Assembly (NCBI GenBank): GCA_001004005.1
Contig: LCQF01000009.1
Coordinates: 1 to 42,375 of the forward strand
DNA from: Parcubacteria group bacterium GW2011_GWA2_49_9
Lineage (GTDB): Bacteria > Patescibacteriota > Minisyncoccia > Phycocordibacterales > UBA10002
Direction: 5' to 3'
Length of the DNA stretch: 42,375 bases
Numbering within the stretch: the first letter of the stretch is position 1; the number at the start of each line of letters is the position of its first letter. The position numbers and the translations under genes were made by a program. Below the pieces are notes generated by a model. The model saw only the letters and a program-made list of their open reading frames with translations. It ran no database searches and had not been told where the DNA came from. This document shows positions 21,745-29,850 of this stretch, in pieces.

Positions 21745-21919
21745 GTATGGGCGGATTAAGTATAAGTTCCCGTTCTGTCTCGTTCAATCTAATAGATGTT
21801 AGTACCTGAAGTGCTTTTTCAGTGTTAGTATTTTGTCCTTGCACTGCTTTTGCAAATGTCGTACTCTCTGACGACCTAATCCCCAGTTTACTAACCCTTT
21901 TTTGTTTGATTCTAGCCAT
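21716..21919 (-). CDS. Putative antitoxin partner of the PIN protein
   Basis: 67 residues. The N-terminus is basic (MARIKQKRVSKLGIRSSE), with a helical, Glu-rich centre and no membrane segment. Its position (upstream, overlapping the PIN gene by 29 bases) and size fit a VapB-like antitoxin. The DNA-binding fold is not evident from sequence, so the type is left open. Confidence 0.65.
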   Translation of the reverse strand: MARIKQKRVSKLGIRSSESTTFAKAVQGQNTNTEKALQVLTSIRLNETERELILNPPIHERVAGNSQ

Positions 21920-21989
21920 GTCTTTATTATAACATTGTTTATCTGAATCCCGCCTATTTTCGTTTTAGAGCAGGATTCGCTATGTGAAA

Positions 21990-22217
21990 TTAAGAACCCC
22001 TTTTTTCCACTAGAACACCAAATGCTAGTATCCAGAACACTACAAAAAGCCACCAGATCGGTTCTTCTTTTGAAATAAATAATCCTATATTTATTACAAT
22101 TGGCAACAAAAATAAAATCCAAAACCCGAATTCATTTTGAGTTGGTTCCCGTTTCTTCCAGATGAAGAATACTATTAAGATTGGAATTACAATCAAAAGA
22201 CTGGCCATATTCCTCAA
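21990..22217 (-). CDS. Small two-span membrane protein, unknown
   Basis: 75 residues, or 72 from the in-frame ATG at 22208. It has segments of high hydrophobicity at about 4-20, 29-47 and 53-70, separated by short charged loops (WKKREPTQNE, SKEEP) and ending VEKRGS. Base composition is more AT-rich than the neighbours. Family not recognised. It may be a transferred or fast-evolving gene near the toxin module. Confidence 0.5.
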   Translation of the reverse strand: MRNMASLLIVIPILIVFFIWKKREPTQNEFGFWILFLLPIVINIGLFISKEEPIWWLFVVFWILAFGVLVEKRGS

Positions 22218-22275
22218 TTCCTACTAAACCTACCACATTTCTCTTGCTCGAAATTATATCAAATGAAAGGAGATT

Positions 22276-23547
22276 TCACAAATACTTAAGCGGGTCCAAG
22301 TACGCCTTCAGGTCCGCAATCGGCATCGTGTAGGTGCCCTTACAGACGGCACTTTTACGCTCCATCACGCGGACGCCTTGGGTGGCGTAGACGGTTAAGT
22401 GCAGATGCGGGCCGGTTGAGTAACCGGTGTCTCCACTGTAGCCAAGGAGTTCTCCCGTCCCGACATACTGTCCCTGCGCGACTTTGATAAGTGAGAAATG
22501 AGCGTACAGAGTTGAAAGCCCGTTCGCATGCTCCACAAGTACCCATTTACCGTATGAAGCTCCGGGACAGACCGCATCGGTATCTCCGGTCCCTCGTACG
22601 ACTCCGCTAAGCGCCGACTTAACGCGAGTGCCGGTAGGCGCGCCGAAGTCAACGCCGTTGTGCCCTTTGCCATTGTACGCGCCGCTCTTGGCAAAGGCCG
22701 TATCGCCGAATTTTTGCGTAATGCGGATGCTGTCAAGCGGCCATTTCAGAACGCCGGAGCCTGCCGCAGGAAGAAGTGAGGGGTCTATGGCAAAACGAAG
22801 TTCCGATTCAAATTGTAAGAGTTCCCGTTCAAACGCGTCACGCTTGGCTACTTTCTCGGCGAGAATTTTTCGGTACTCCGTTTCCTTACTTTTAGTTGAC
22901 GCGAGTAGCGTATTTTTCGCTTTCCGGTTCTGGACAAGTAAGATGTTTTGGTCCGACAGGTCGGTGCGTAGCGTCACCAGCCGCTCCCTGTTCTTCTTTG
23001 TTTCGGTTTGCACGCCCTCAAGGTTGGCTTTCAGTGCCCTTGTTTTATTCAAGTCGTCCTCCAAATTTTTCTGGAATCGCTGCAGGTCATCAACCACTCC
23101 CCACATGGTGGAGAGTGTCGCTCCCGAGAGTATCGTTTCAACAAGTGTTTGCTGTTCCGCTCCGTTGAGATTCCGTATGGTCTGTCCGAGTGCGCTCCTG
23201 CTTTCGCCGATTTTGTTTTCCTTCACGTCTATGGCGTCCGCGAGCTCCTGCAAACGGAGATTCACGGCGGAAATTCTGTTTTCCGTAAGTTTGATTTGTG
23301 CCGAAAGTTTTTTCTGTTCAAGGTCTATGCTTCGTATCGTGTTCTGAAGAGTTTTAGTTTCCTTTCCCGTTGTTTCCAACTGTTCCTGATAGCCGGCAAT
23401 TTCTTTCTCAAGGTCTGCAATGGCAGTGTTCCGTTCGGTAATTTTGTTTTTGAGGTCGGTTATCGTGTCGGCACGCGCAGAAAATGTGTGAAAAGCTAAG
23501 AAAAGCAGGATTAAGGTATATAAAAAAACAGCACGAAATTTAGGCAT
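22276..23547 (-). CDS. Exported coiled-coil M23 peptidase (EnvC/NlpD-like)
   Basis: 423 residues from ATG 23547; an upstream start would add 18 unlikely residues past the -10 box. A signal peptide (about 1-28, ending SARA), a long coiled coil (about 30-260), then a C-terminal M23 domain with HNGVDFGAPTG (His, Asp), LSTLYAHFS and GPHLHLTVY (HxH). All zinc ligands are present, so it may itself cut murein cross-bridges rather than only activate an amidase. The promoter gives a leaderless transcript. Confidence 0.93.
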   Translation of the reverse strand: MPKFRAVFLYTLILLFLAFHTFSARADTITDLKNKITERNTAIADLEKEIAGYQEQLETTGKETKTLQNTIRSIDLEQKKLSAQIKLTENRISAVNLRLQELADAIDVKENKIGESRSALGQTIRNLNGAEQQTLVETILSGATLSTMWGVVDDLQRFQKNLEDDLNKTRALKANLEGVQTETKKNRERLVTLRTDLSDQNILLVQNRKAKNTLLASTKSKETEYRKILAEKVAKRDAFERELLQFESELRFAIDPSLLPAAGSGVLKWPLDSIRITQKFGDTAFAKSGAYNGKGHNGVDFGAPTGTRVKSALSGVVRGTGDTDAVCPGASYGKWVLVEHANGLSTLYAHFSLIKVAQGQYVGTGELLGYSGDTGYSTGPHLHLTVYATQGVRVMERKSAVCKGTYTMPIADLKAYLDPLKYL

Positions 23548-23553
23548 TTCCGA

Positions 23554-23562
23554 ATTATAACA
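23554..23562 (-). promoter_or_regulatory. Extended -10 promoter, leaderless M23 transcript
   Basis: The minus strand reads TGTTATAATTCGGAAATG: an extended -10 (TG-T-TATAAT) six bases before the ATG. The expected start site coincides with the start codon. No good -35 is seen. Confidence 0.6.
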
Positions 23563-23588
23563 CAACCACCCCTCTATCCCCTTCTTAC

Positions 23589-23668
23589 AGAAGCTATACA
23601 CCTTCCGCTCTCTCCGAAGACGGAGCGCTCAAGGTCTTGCGAAGCTCCACGTATTCGCTTCTCACCTT
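23589..23668. repeat. 75-80-bp dispersed repeat, copy R1
   Basis: It shares the core GAAGAC..AGCGCTCAAGGTCTTGCG and CTCCACGTATTCGCTTCTCA with 26091-26168 at roughly three-quarters identity by eye, in the same orientation. It is enclosed by AGAAGC/GCTTCT ends and flanked by ATCCCC/GGGGAGAT text. It lies between gltX and the M23 gene. Confidence 0.65.
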
Positions 23669-23689
23669 GGAAAGGAGGGGAGATAAAAA

Positions 23690-25009
23690 CTAACCAAGTA
23701 ATTTTACCGCGCTTTGAAGGCGTGCCAGTGTTTCCTCTTTTCCCAGTATGGCGGCAAGCGTAAATGGGTCGGGGGATTGCTCCTTTCCCGAAAGTGCTAC
23801 TCTGGTTGGCCACAGCACATCCCCCTTCCCTTTCGCCTCGGCGTAAGGGAACAGAGCCTCCTTAATACCCGAAACGGTATATGCATCCGGAGAAATCTTT
23901 TCTACAAGTGAGCATACATTTTCAAGATGCTCCTGCGGTTCACTTTTCGCCTTTTTCCACCGAAGCATTTCTTTCGGATATACCGGTTTTTTCAAGAGAT
24001 AGTCATATTCTCCGGCCGTGAGCTCGGTCTTCATGTCGCCGTATACACTGATTCGTTCCAAAAGCATTTCGGCGAGCGCTTGTATTTGCAGTTCCGACTT
24101 CCCTTTTGTAAGTTCGGCGGGTATATACGGTATGACTGCTTTTACCCCCGCTTTTTTCAGGTACTCCTTATTTACCCAACGCAACTTTTCTTCGCTGAAG
24201 ATTGCCCCGCCTTTTTGCACCTTCGCAAGGTCAAATTTTCCTATGAGTTCTTCAAGCGTAAACAGCTCTTGGTCGGTACCCGGATTCCACCCGAGAAGTG
24301 CGAGATAGTTAATAATCGCTTCGGGAAGATATCCTTTTGTTCGGTACTCTGTCACGCCGACAGCGCCGTGACGTGCCGAAAGTTTAGAGCGGTCTTCCGC
24401 AAGGATCAGCGGAACATGCGCATACAGTGGTCGTGGCGCTTCGATAGCTTCTTGAATAAGAATCTGACGCGGAGTGTTGGAAATGCCGTCCTCACCGCGG
24501 ATAACATGCGTCACCCCCATCTCGAAATCGTCCACCACAACGGAAAGGTGGTAAATCGGTTCCTCAAGACTTTTCGCAATCACAAAATCGCCTAAATCGG
24601 TTGTATCGAAAGAAACCTCGCCACGTATAATGTCAGTAAAGGTGACCACCTTTTTGGGGTTTTTGAAGCGAATTACCTCGGCGCGCTCCCCCTCCTTCTC
24701 CGGTGTTTCTTTCGATAGGTACGCGTTTCCATCGGCTATGATTTTTTGGAGATACTTTTTGTAGATTTCATTCCGTTCGGACTGGCGTGCAATAACCGCG
24801 TTGTCCCAGGTGATGCCGAGCCACCGCAAACCATCGATGATATCTTTTTCGTACTCGATTTTCGAACGTTCTTTATCCGTGTCCTCGATGCGGAAAACAA
24901 TTTTCCCGCCATTCTGCCGCGTGAAAAGATAATTAAAAAGAAACGTCCGGGCGCGCCCGATGTGAAAAAATCCAGTCGGTGATGGGGGGAAACGGGTGAT
25001 AACAGTCAT
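23690..25009 (-). CDS. gltX: Glutamyl-tRNA synthetase
   Basis: 439 residues from ATG 25009; a TTG two codons upstream is also possible. The class I signature is ITRFPPSPTGFFHIGRAR (HIGH = HIGR). The KMSKS-like motif is KLSARHG. The Glu-binding IRGEDGISNTPRQ and EDTDKERS are intact. The anticodon-binding C-terminal part is of bacterial GluRS type. Many reduced bacteria use one GluRS for both tRNA-Glu and tRNA-Gln with GatCAB; that cannot be decided here. The coiled-coil gene upstream ends 8 bp before it. Confidence 0.96.
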   Translation of the reverse strand: MTVITRFPPSPTGFFHIGRARTFLFNYLFTRQNGGKIVFRIEDTDKERSKIEYEKDIIDGLRWLGITWDNAVIARQSERNEIYKKYLQKIIADGNAYLSKETPEKEGERAEVIRFKNPKKVVTFTDIIRGEVSFDTTDLGDFVIAKSLEEPIYHLSVVVDDFEMGVTHVIRGEDGISNTPRQILIQEAIEAPRPLYAHVPLILAEDRSKLSARHGAVGVTEYRTKGYLPEAIINYLALLGWNPGTDQELFTLEELIGKFDLAKVQKGGAIFSEEKLRWVNKEYLKKAGVKAVIPYIPAELTKGKSELQIQALAEMLLERISVYGDMKTELTAGEYDYLLKKPVYPKEMLRWKKAKSEPQEHLENVCSLVEKISPDAYTVSGIKEALFPYAEAKGKGDVLWPTRVALSGKEQSPDPFTLAAILGKEETLARLQSAVKLLG

Positions 25010-25017
25010 ATGCAAAA

Positions 25018-25377
25018 CTATATCTCAAACGATATGCCGGTTTTTTTCGCTATTTCTTTGAACCATCGCTCGTGGCGGGTTAGCTGGACGCTGATTGCCG
25101 CATGTTCCTCCTTGAGGTCAAGCGCTATCTTCATAAACTTATCAACAGTTATCGCCATTTCTTGAACAGTTTCCCGAAGGGCCTTCATGTCGCTCTTCAG
25201 CTCACTCATGTCCGACCGCAAGACTGTCATGTCGGCTTTAAGGTCTAGAACATCAGAAGTGACCCCTAAGAGATCCTTTTTCGTGGCCAGAGTCTCATGC
25301 AAGCGTACAAGCTCTTTTTTCGTTGCGAGAGGAGCAAGCAGACCTTTCAGTTTTTTTATGTCGGTGTCAGTAAACAT
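25018..25377 (-). CDS. Coiled-coil protein, unknown
   Basis: 119 residues from the ATG at 25377 (MFTDTDIKKLKGLL). An earlier start would add a 12-residue segment unlike the rest. The centre carries a heptad coiled coil (about 35-85: VLDLKADMTVLRSDMSELKS) with repeats of LKADM/LRSDM/LKSDM. Such short coiled coils are frequent in Patescibacteria. There is no signal peptide or membrane segment. It lies just upstream of gltX on the same strand. Function unknown. Confidence 0.65.
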   Translation of the reverse strand: MFTDTDIKKLKGLLAPLATKKELVRLHETLATKKDLLGVTSDVLDLKADMTVLRSDMSELKSDMKALRETVQEMAITVDKFMKIALDLKEEHAAISVQLTRHERWFKEIAKKTGISFEI

Positions 25378-25574
25378 ATTGAGAGTATAGCATACGATGT
25401 TTGTACTAATCAAAATCAGGATTATGTTGCAAAACTTGACTTTTTCTTAAGAGAAGGTTACTTTGAAATTGAAAAGAAGCGGTGTTCCTTGCCAAAAAGT
25501 TGGCACAGAACTTGGAGGCAGAAACTCGTTTTCTCCTCACAAACTGTACTAACCTCAACTGAAAGGGATAGCGC

Positions 25575-26030
25575 TTGAATACGAAAATATTTGGAACCGA
25601 TTGGGGACGGGTGCTCAAGAAATCGGTGCCCAACAGTAGTTGCAACTCTCTTGAGAACCCAAAGCTGGACGCAAAGGGATACCTCCGGGTAAAACCATTT
25701 GCTGGTGCACTGCAAACCCTAAGGTGGGTTAGGGAAAACGGTTTCTCCTCGGTGCATCTTGTGTCAAAGGTTGATACGCAAGGGTTTATGGAGCCGCGCG
25801 TTCGTAGATGGCTTCGCCACCACGGATTTGAGTCGGTCATGCCAAGCGAGAATATGCACTTTTGTACCGACTTTCGGGACAAGGTGCGGATTTGCCAAGA
25901 GGTTGGCATCACTCACTTCGTGGATGACCGATTGGAGGTGTTGCGGCATATGGTGGGACAGGTAGAGAACCTTTTCCTTTTTTGCCAAGGGGAGCCTCAA
26001 GATACCCATTTGTGGCATCTTGTTATTTAG
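25575..26030 (+). CDS. HAD-like protein, TTG start
   Basis: 151 residues. The TTG at 25575 directly follows an in-frame TAG, has a weak purine-rich site (GAAAGGG) upstream, and is the only start that keeps the N-terminal motif. FGTDWGRVLK resembles HAD motif I but has one Asp instead of DxD. VHLVSKVD supplies a Ser, and THFVDDRLEVL matches motif IV. It may be a phosphatase with reduced activity, or a non-catalytic relative. The stop codon TAG lies within the palindrome at 26025-26062. Rare start and AT/GC pattern suggest transfer or a marginal gene. Confidence 0.6.
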   Translation: MNTKIFGTDWGRVLKKSVPNSSCNSLENPKLDAKGYLRVKPFAGALQTLRWVRENGFSSVHLVSKVDTQGFMEPRVRRWLRHHGFESVMPSENMHFCTDFRDKVRICQEVGITHFVDDRLEVLRHMVGQVENLFLFCQGEPQDTHLWHLVI

Positions 26031-26062
26031 CAATAGTATACGTTCGTACACTAATGCTAAAT
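26025..26062. repeat. 38-bp palindrome, TTTAGCAA family
   Basis: Arms ATTTAGCAATAGTATACG and CGTACACTAATGCTAAAT match with two mismatches around TT. Length and terminal motif agree with 153-190. It supplies the stop codon of the HAD-like gene. Confidence 0.75.
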
Positions 26063-26090
26063 CGCGGAAACACCTCACCCAACCTCCCTA

Positions 26091-26168
26091 CGGGAGCTGT
26101 ATACTTTTCGCCTTTTGAAGACAAAACGCTCAAAGTCTTGCGAGGCTCCAGGTGTTCGCTTCTCACCC
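26091..26168. repeat. 75-80-bp dispersed repeat, copy R2
   Basis: The counterpart of 23589-23668, with core GAAGACAAAACGCTCAAAG, TCTTGCGAGGCTCCAGGTG and TTCGCTTCTCACC. It lies in the convergent gap before murG. From 26180 to 26260 further short hairpins follow: GGAGGA/TCCTCC, CCCGCC/GGCGGG and CCTCCCTT/AAGGGAGG. No gene is seen in 26031-26260. Confidence 0.65.
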
Positions 26169-26260
26169 TCTAAAGAGTGGGAGGAGGAAAAATCCTCCGG
26201 CTCCCTGCCCGCCGATTGGCAGGCGGGGAAGACTCGCCACCTCCCTTAGCAAGGGAGGAA

Positions 26261-27388
26261 TTAAGACTTTTCGTGCTTAAGGGCAATTTCAAGAATTTCA
26301 CGGGCGATAACGTTTGCCGCGTCCAGCTTGGCGAAATGGCGCGCCCGCTCCGACATCAGTTTGTAGCGGTTCTCATCGGCAAAAATTTTATCAATCTGAT
26401 TTTTAAAAAGGGTCGTCGTTAGGTTGCTTTCTTCCAGCACATCCGCGGCACCATTTTCCGAATACGCGTACGCATTTTCACGTTGGTGGTCGCCGTTTGA
26501 GTCGGTAATGGGTATCAAAATTGAAGGCTTTCCCCACGCGGCAATCTCAAAAATGGTTGAACCCGCCCGCGAGATGATAAGGTCGGCAAGTCCGCCCGCG
26601 GCGGCGACCTGCCGCGTAGAAAGATACCCGAACGGATGGTACCGGCGTTGGAGAGGATTGTTCTGTAAAAGAACCTTCGCCCGTGCGGTCATATCCGTAA
26701 GATTTGCTTTTCCCGTCTGGTGCACTATTTCATAGTCGCGTACCAATTCGGGAAGACTTTGGAGTACTGTTTCGTTCAGTGTTACCGAACCAAGCGAACC
26801 GCCAATAACGAATATAACTTTGGTGCCCTCTTCAAGGCCAAAGTCGCTTCGTTTTGGTATTTCTGGAGATACAATGTCATGCCGAAGAGGATTCCCCGTG
26901 TAGGCCACTTTCTCCTTTTTAAATGAATTGGCGGCATCCGCGAATGAGACGGCGACGCGTGTGGCGAATTTTCCCGCCCACTTGTTCACTTTTCCCGGCA
27001 CCGAATCGGACTCGTGGATGATGACGGGGATTTTCCAAAAGTGTGCCGCGAACAGCGCTGGGAAACTACCGAACCCTCCCTTCCCCACTACGACGTCTGG
27101 ATAGATGCGGAACATACTAACCGTTGCCTTAAGAATTGCCCACGCAGTCTTAAACATATCGGTAATGTTTTTTACCGAAGCATAGCGGCGGAGTTTACCC
27201 GTAGAAACCTTAATAAACGTAATCTGGTGGTCAAAAAGTAAACCCTCGTCGTAGGGTTCGGGTGCCATAAAAAAAAGCTCCGGCGCGATAAGGCGCTCCT
27301 CTTTGGCGAGAGCAATAACCTCCTCCGCAATCGCGATAAGGGGATAGAAATGCCCGCCTGAACCGCCGCCAGTAAAAAGTATTTTCAT
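26261..27388 (-). CDS. murG: MurG, UDP-GlcNAc:lipid I GlcNAc-transferase
   Basis: 375 residues. It makes lipid II at the inner face of the membrane. The N-terminal GGGSGGHFYPLIAI loop, VVGKGGFGSFPALFAA, HESDSVPGKVNKWA and the C-domain SRAGSTIFEIAAWGKPSILI are all typical of MurG (GT28). It is the last gene of the aspS-to-murG cluster, downstream of ftsW after a 100-bp inverted word array. Length and motifs are complete. Confidence 0.96.
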   Translation of the reverse strand: MKILFTGGGSGGHFYPLIAIAEEVIALAKEERLIAPELFFMAPEPYDEGLLFDHQITFIKVSTGKLRRYASVKNITDMFKTAWAILKATVSMFRIYPDVVVGKGGFGSFPALFAAHFWKIPVIIHESDSVPGKVNKWAGKFATRVAVSFADAANSFKKEKVAYTGNPLRHDIVSPEIPKRSDFGLEEGTKVIFVIGGSLGSVTLNETVLQSLPELVRDYEIVHQTGKANLTDMTARAKVLLQNNPLQRRYHPFGYLSTRQVAAAGGLADLIISRAGSTIFEIAAWGKPSILIPITDSNGDHQRENAYAYSENGAADVLEESNLTTTLFKNQIDKIFADENRYKLMSERARHFAKLDAANVIAREILEIALKHEKS

Positions 27389-27391
27389 ACC

Positions 27392-27493
27392 ATAATGCGA
27401 ATACTACTAATGCCGAATGCAAATACAGCGAATACTACGAATATGACTCCCATTTGCGGCATTGGCATTCTTCATTCGCGGTATCCGCATTAT
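27392..27493. repeat. Inverted array of GCGAATAC/AATGCCGAATGC words
   Basis: The ends ATAATGCG and CGCATTAT pair, as do inner AATGCC/GGCATT and GCAAAT/ATTTGC. The words GCGAATAC, CGAATGC and CGAATAT recur in changed order. It fills the gap between ftsW and murG. Confidence 0.75.
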
Positions 27494-28650
27494 GATTTTT
27501 GGTAACGAGAGATATTCAACAATATCCCCGCTTCAAACAGTGTAATAACTAGTGACGTACCTCCGTGACTGACAAAGGCAAGCGTCAGGCCCGAAAGCGG
27601 GATAATCGCGAGCATTGACGCGATATTCATAAACGCCGAGGCACCTATGAGTATAACAATACCGATAGAGAGCAGTCCACTAAAAAGGTCGGGTGCGCGA
27701 GAAGCGATACGGAGTCCCCGCAGGAGAAGCGCGAGAAACAGCAAAATCAGTGTGACGGTACCGATAAAACCGAATTCTTCCCCTGCGACGGCAAAAATAG
27801 AATCGCCGATTGGTTCGGGAAGGTAAGAAAATTTCTGCACACTTTGGCCGAATCCTTTCCCTGTGAGGCCGCCCGAACCGATGGCAATCAGTGATTGCTG
27901 AACCTGCCAGCCGGTGCCTTGCGGGTCCGCCGCAGGGTTCAGAAATGTCGTGACACGATTCATAAGGTAGGGCTTTGAGGCGATAAGGAGGCTTATGGCG
28001 ATAACGCCGACAAGCAACATAAGGCCGATGTGCCGGAGCCGTCCTCCCGCCGCGAGGAATATCGCGAACATCGCCATAAAGAGCACCACAAACGTATCGG
28101 TGTCGGGCTGAAGCAGGAGCAAGAAGCCCGCGATGCCAAGAAGTGCGAACAGTGGAAGAAGTCCGTAGGTGAATGTTTGCACTTTGTCTTTGACGGTGGC
28201 GAAGAACGCGGCGGTGTAAATAACGAAGGCGATTTTCAAGAATTCGGCCGGCTGGAACCAAAAACCAAATAGCGATATCCATCGGCGCGCTCCCCCATGC
28301 TCCTGTCCGATTCCCGGAATAAAGACAAGCGCGGTAAGGACAATGGCCGCAAGAAGTATCGCAAGTGTATATCTCCGCAAATGTTTATAATGAAATACGG
28401 AAGCGACGTACGCGACCCCAGCGCCAAGTATCGTCGCGAGGAGGCGAGTCGTGGCGATATTTCCGAAGCTCGCTCCGTCACGCGCGAGGAGGCCGAGTGA
28501 AGCGGATAAAAAGATGAGAAGTCCCGAGACGACAAGACAAACCACGATGGAGAGAAGCCACGTGTCCGGTTTATTTGAAGCGGTAAAATATGTGCGGATG
28601 ATTCTTTGTGCGAATTGCTTCATAGTGGATACGCTTGGCGAATAGCGCAT
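27490..28650 (-). CDS. ftsW: SEDS-family glycosyltransferase FtsW/RodA
   Basis: 386 residues; an ATG at 28623 (MKQFAQRII) would give 377. It has about ten membrane segments, a basic N-terminus and the SEDS hallmarks LLQPDTDTFVVL (the catalytic-site Asp), GSGGLTGKGFGQS and GDSIFAVAGEEFGFIG. It polymerises lipid II into glycan strands with a class b PBP, at the septum if FtsW. The position between mraY and murG supports FtsW over RodA. Confidence 0.93.
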   Translation of the reverse strand: MRYSPSVSTMKQFAQRIIRTYFTASNKPDTWLLSIVVCLVVSGLLIFLSASLGLLARDGASFGNIATTRLLATILGAGVAYVASVFHYKHLRRYTLAILLAAIVLTALVFIPGIGQEHGGARRWISLFGFWFQPAEFLKIAFVIYTAAFFATVKDKVQTFTYGLLPLFALLGIAGFLLLLQPDTDTFVVLFMAMFAIFLAAGGRLRHIGLMLLVGVIAISLLIASKPYLMNRVTTFLNPAADPQGTGWQVQQSLIAIGSGGLTGKGFGQSVQKFSYLPEPIGDSIFAVAGEEFGFIGTVTLILLFLALLLRGLRIASRAPDLFSGLLSIGIVILIGASAFMNIASMLAIIPLSGLTLAFVSHGGTSLVITLFEAGILLNISRYQKS

Positions 28651-28678
28651 GCGAATAAGAACATCATGCGCGGGTACC

Positions 28679-29737
28679 TTAGCTGACCAGCGTTACGATA
28701 AGGCCGAGGAGTGCGAAAATAACCGAAAGTACCCAGTAGCGCATCGTTACCTTGTAGGACGGCCAGCCGATGGCCTCAAAGTGGTGGTGGAGTGGTGAAA
28801 TAATGAAGAGCTTCTTCCCGAAGAACCGTTTCCACAGTTTTTGTAAAATTACCGAGGCGCTGGTCGCAAAGAGTGGAAAAGCAATAATGGGGAGGACGAA
28901 TAACCCTTCTCCCTCGCCAAGAGAGTCGGTCATAAACGCGACAATCGCGAGTGTAAGTGTGAGTGCCATACTCCCCGTCTCCGACATATAAAAACGGGCG
29001 GGTGGGATATTAAACCACAGAAAAGCGAGGATGCCGCCAAGAAGCGCCGCGCAGAACGCGGCGAGGTTTATTTGGCTTTGGAAGAAAGCGATAACGCCAT
29101 ACGCGCCGAAAATGACGGCGAAAATACCTCCTGCGAGCCCATCAATCCCGTCAATAATTCCGCCCGAGTAGACCGCGAGCATTACGAGCGCGAATAGAGG
29201 AATGATAAGCCATCCGAGGGCGAGTGGTCCGAAGTACGGGATGCCGATACTCGTCACATCAAGCTTATAGTGGAACCACAGACCTGCCAGTAAGCCAACC
29301 ACGCCGACGATAAGCAGACGCTTCCCGAGTGAAAGCCCTCCAGCCTTGTAGTCGCCTGTTCCACGCACCTCAAAAAGGTCATCAATAAGGCCGATGCACG
29401 CGCCGATAAAAAGCGCCGCGAACGGAATCCACGTCTGGTTTCTGTTCAGGAAATCCAATTTTTCTATAAGCGGGAAATTGGAAAGACTGGCCAGTACGTA
29501 AATACCCACAATCGCGATAGTGGCGGAAATCCAGATAATCACCCCGCCCATTCGTGGCGTACCCGTCTCGCGGGTTTCGTGTAGCTTGTTGAACAGAGGT
29601 GTTCCCTCTCCCTTCCCCACTTTTTTCTTCCACATCTTGTGTGTGTAGAGGTAGTGGCTGATGACCGGCGTAATACCGATACCGAGCGCGAAGGCCAGCA
29701 GCGCGGGAAGAAAAACTTTGATTAAATCTAGGAGCAT
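28679..29737 (-). CDS. mraY: MraY, phospho-MurNAc-pentapeptide translocase
   Basis: 352 residues with about ten membrane segments. It links UDP-MurNAc-pentapeptide to undecaprenyl phosphate (lipid I). Motifs: GLIDDLFEVRG (Asp pair), GGIIDGIDGLAGG (normally NxxTDGLDGLA; the Asn is replaced by Gly/Ser) and SPLHHHFEAIGW. The DD, DGxDG and HHH sites are intact. It is followed by ftsW after 28 bp and preceded by the carboxypeptidase gene. Confidence 0.95.
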   Translation of the reverse strand: MLLDLIKVFLPALLAFALGIGITPVISHYLYTHKMWKKKVGKGEGTPLFNKLHETRETGTPRMGGVIIWISATIAIVGIYVLASLSNFPLIEKLDFLNRNQTWIPFAALFIGACIGLIDDLFEVRGTGDYKAGGLSLGKRLLIVGVVGLLAGLWFHYKLDVTSIGIPYFGPLALGWLIIPLFALVMLAVYSGGIIDGIDGLAGGIFAVIFGAYGVIAFFQSQINLAAFCAALLGGILAFLWFNIPPARFYMSETGSMALTLTLAIVAFMTDSLGEGEGLFVLPIIAFPLFATSASVILQKLWKRFFGKKLFIISPLHHHFEAIGWPSYKVTMRYWVLSVIFALLGLIVTLVS

Positions 29738-29745
29738 AAAGAAGT

Positions 29746-29836
29746 ATCAATTTACAATTATCAATTTTCAATCAAGGTAGCAATGTTTAAATTCTTAAAT
29801 CGGATTTTGAAAATTGGAAATTGGAAATTGAAAATT
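29746..29836. repeat. Inverted array of CAATTTNCAAT words
   Basis: The left arm (29746-29772: ATCAATTTACAATTATCAAT and on) and right arm (29807-29836: TTGAAAATTGGAAATTGG and on) are made from the same words in opposite orientation. It lies between dac and mraY. Confidence 0.75.
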
Positions 29837-29850
29837 CTCGCGTATCACAA

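Noticed and set aside
25297-25578. Plus-strand gene ending in a TTGA overlap with the HAD-like gene
   Set aside because: Its first third is the complement of the coiled-coil gene, and no start codon or ribosome-binding site fits the remaining part.
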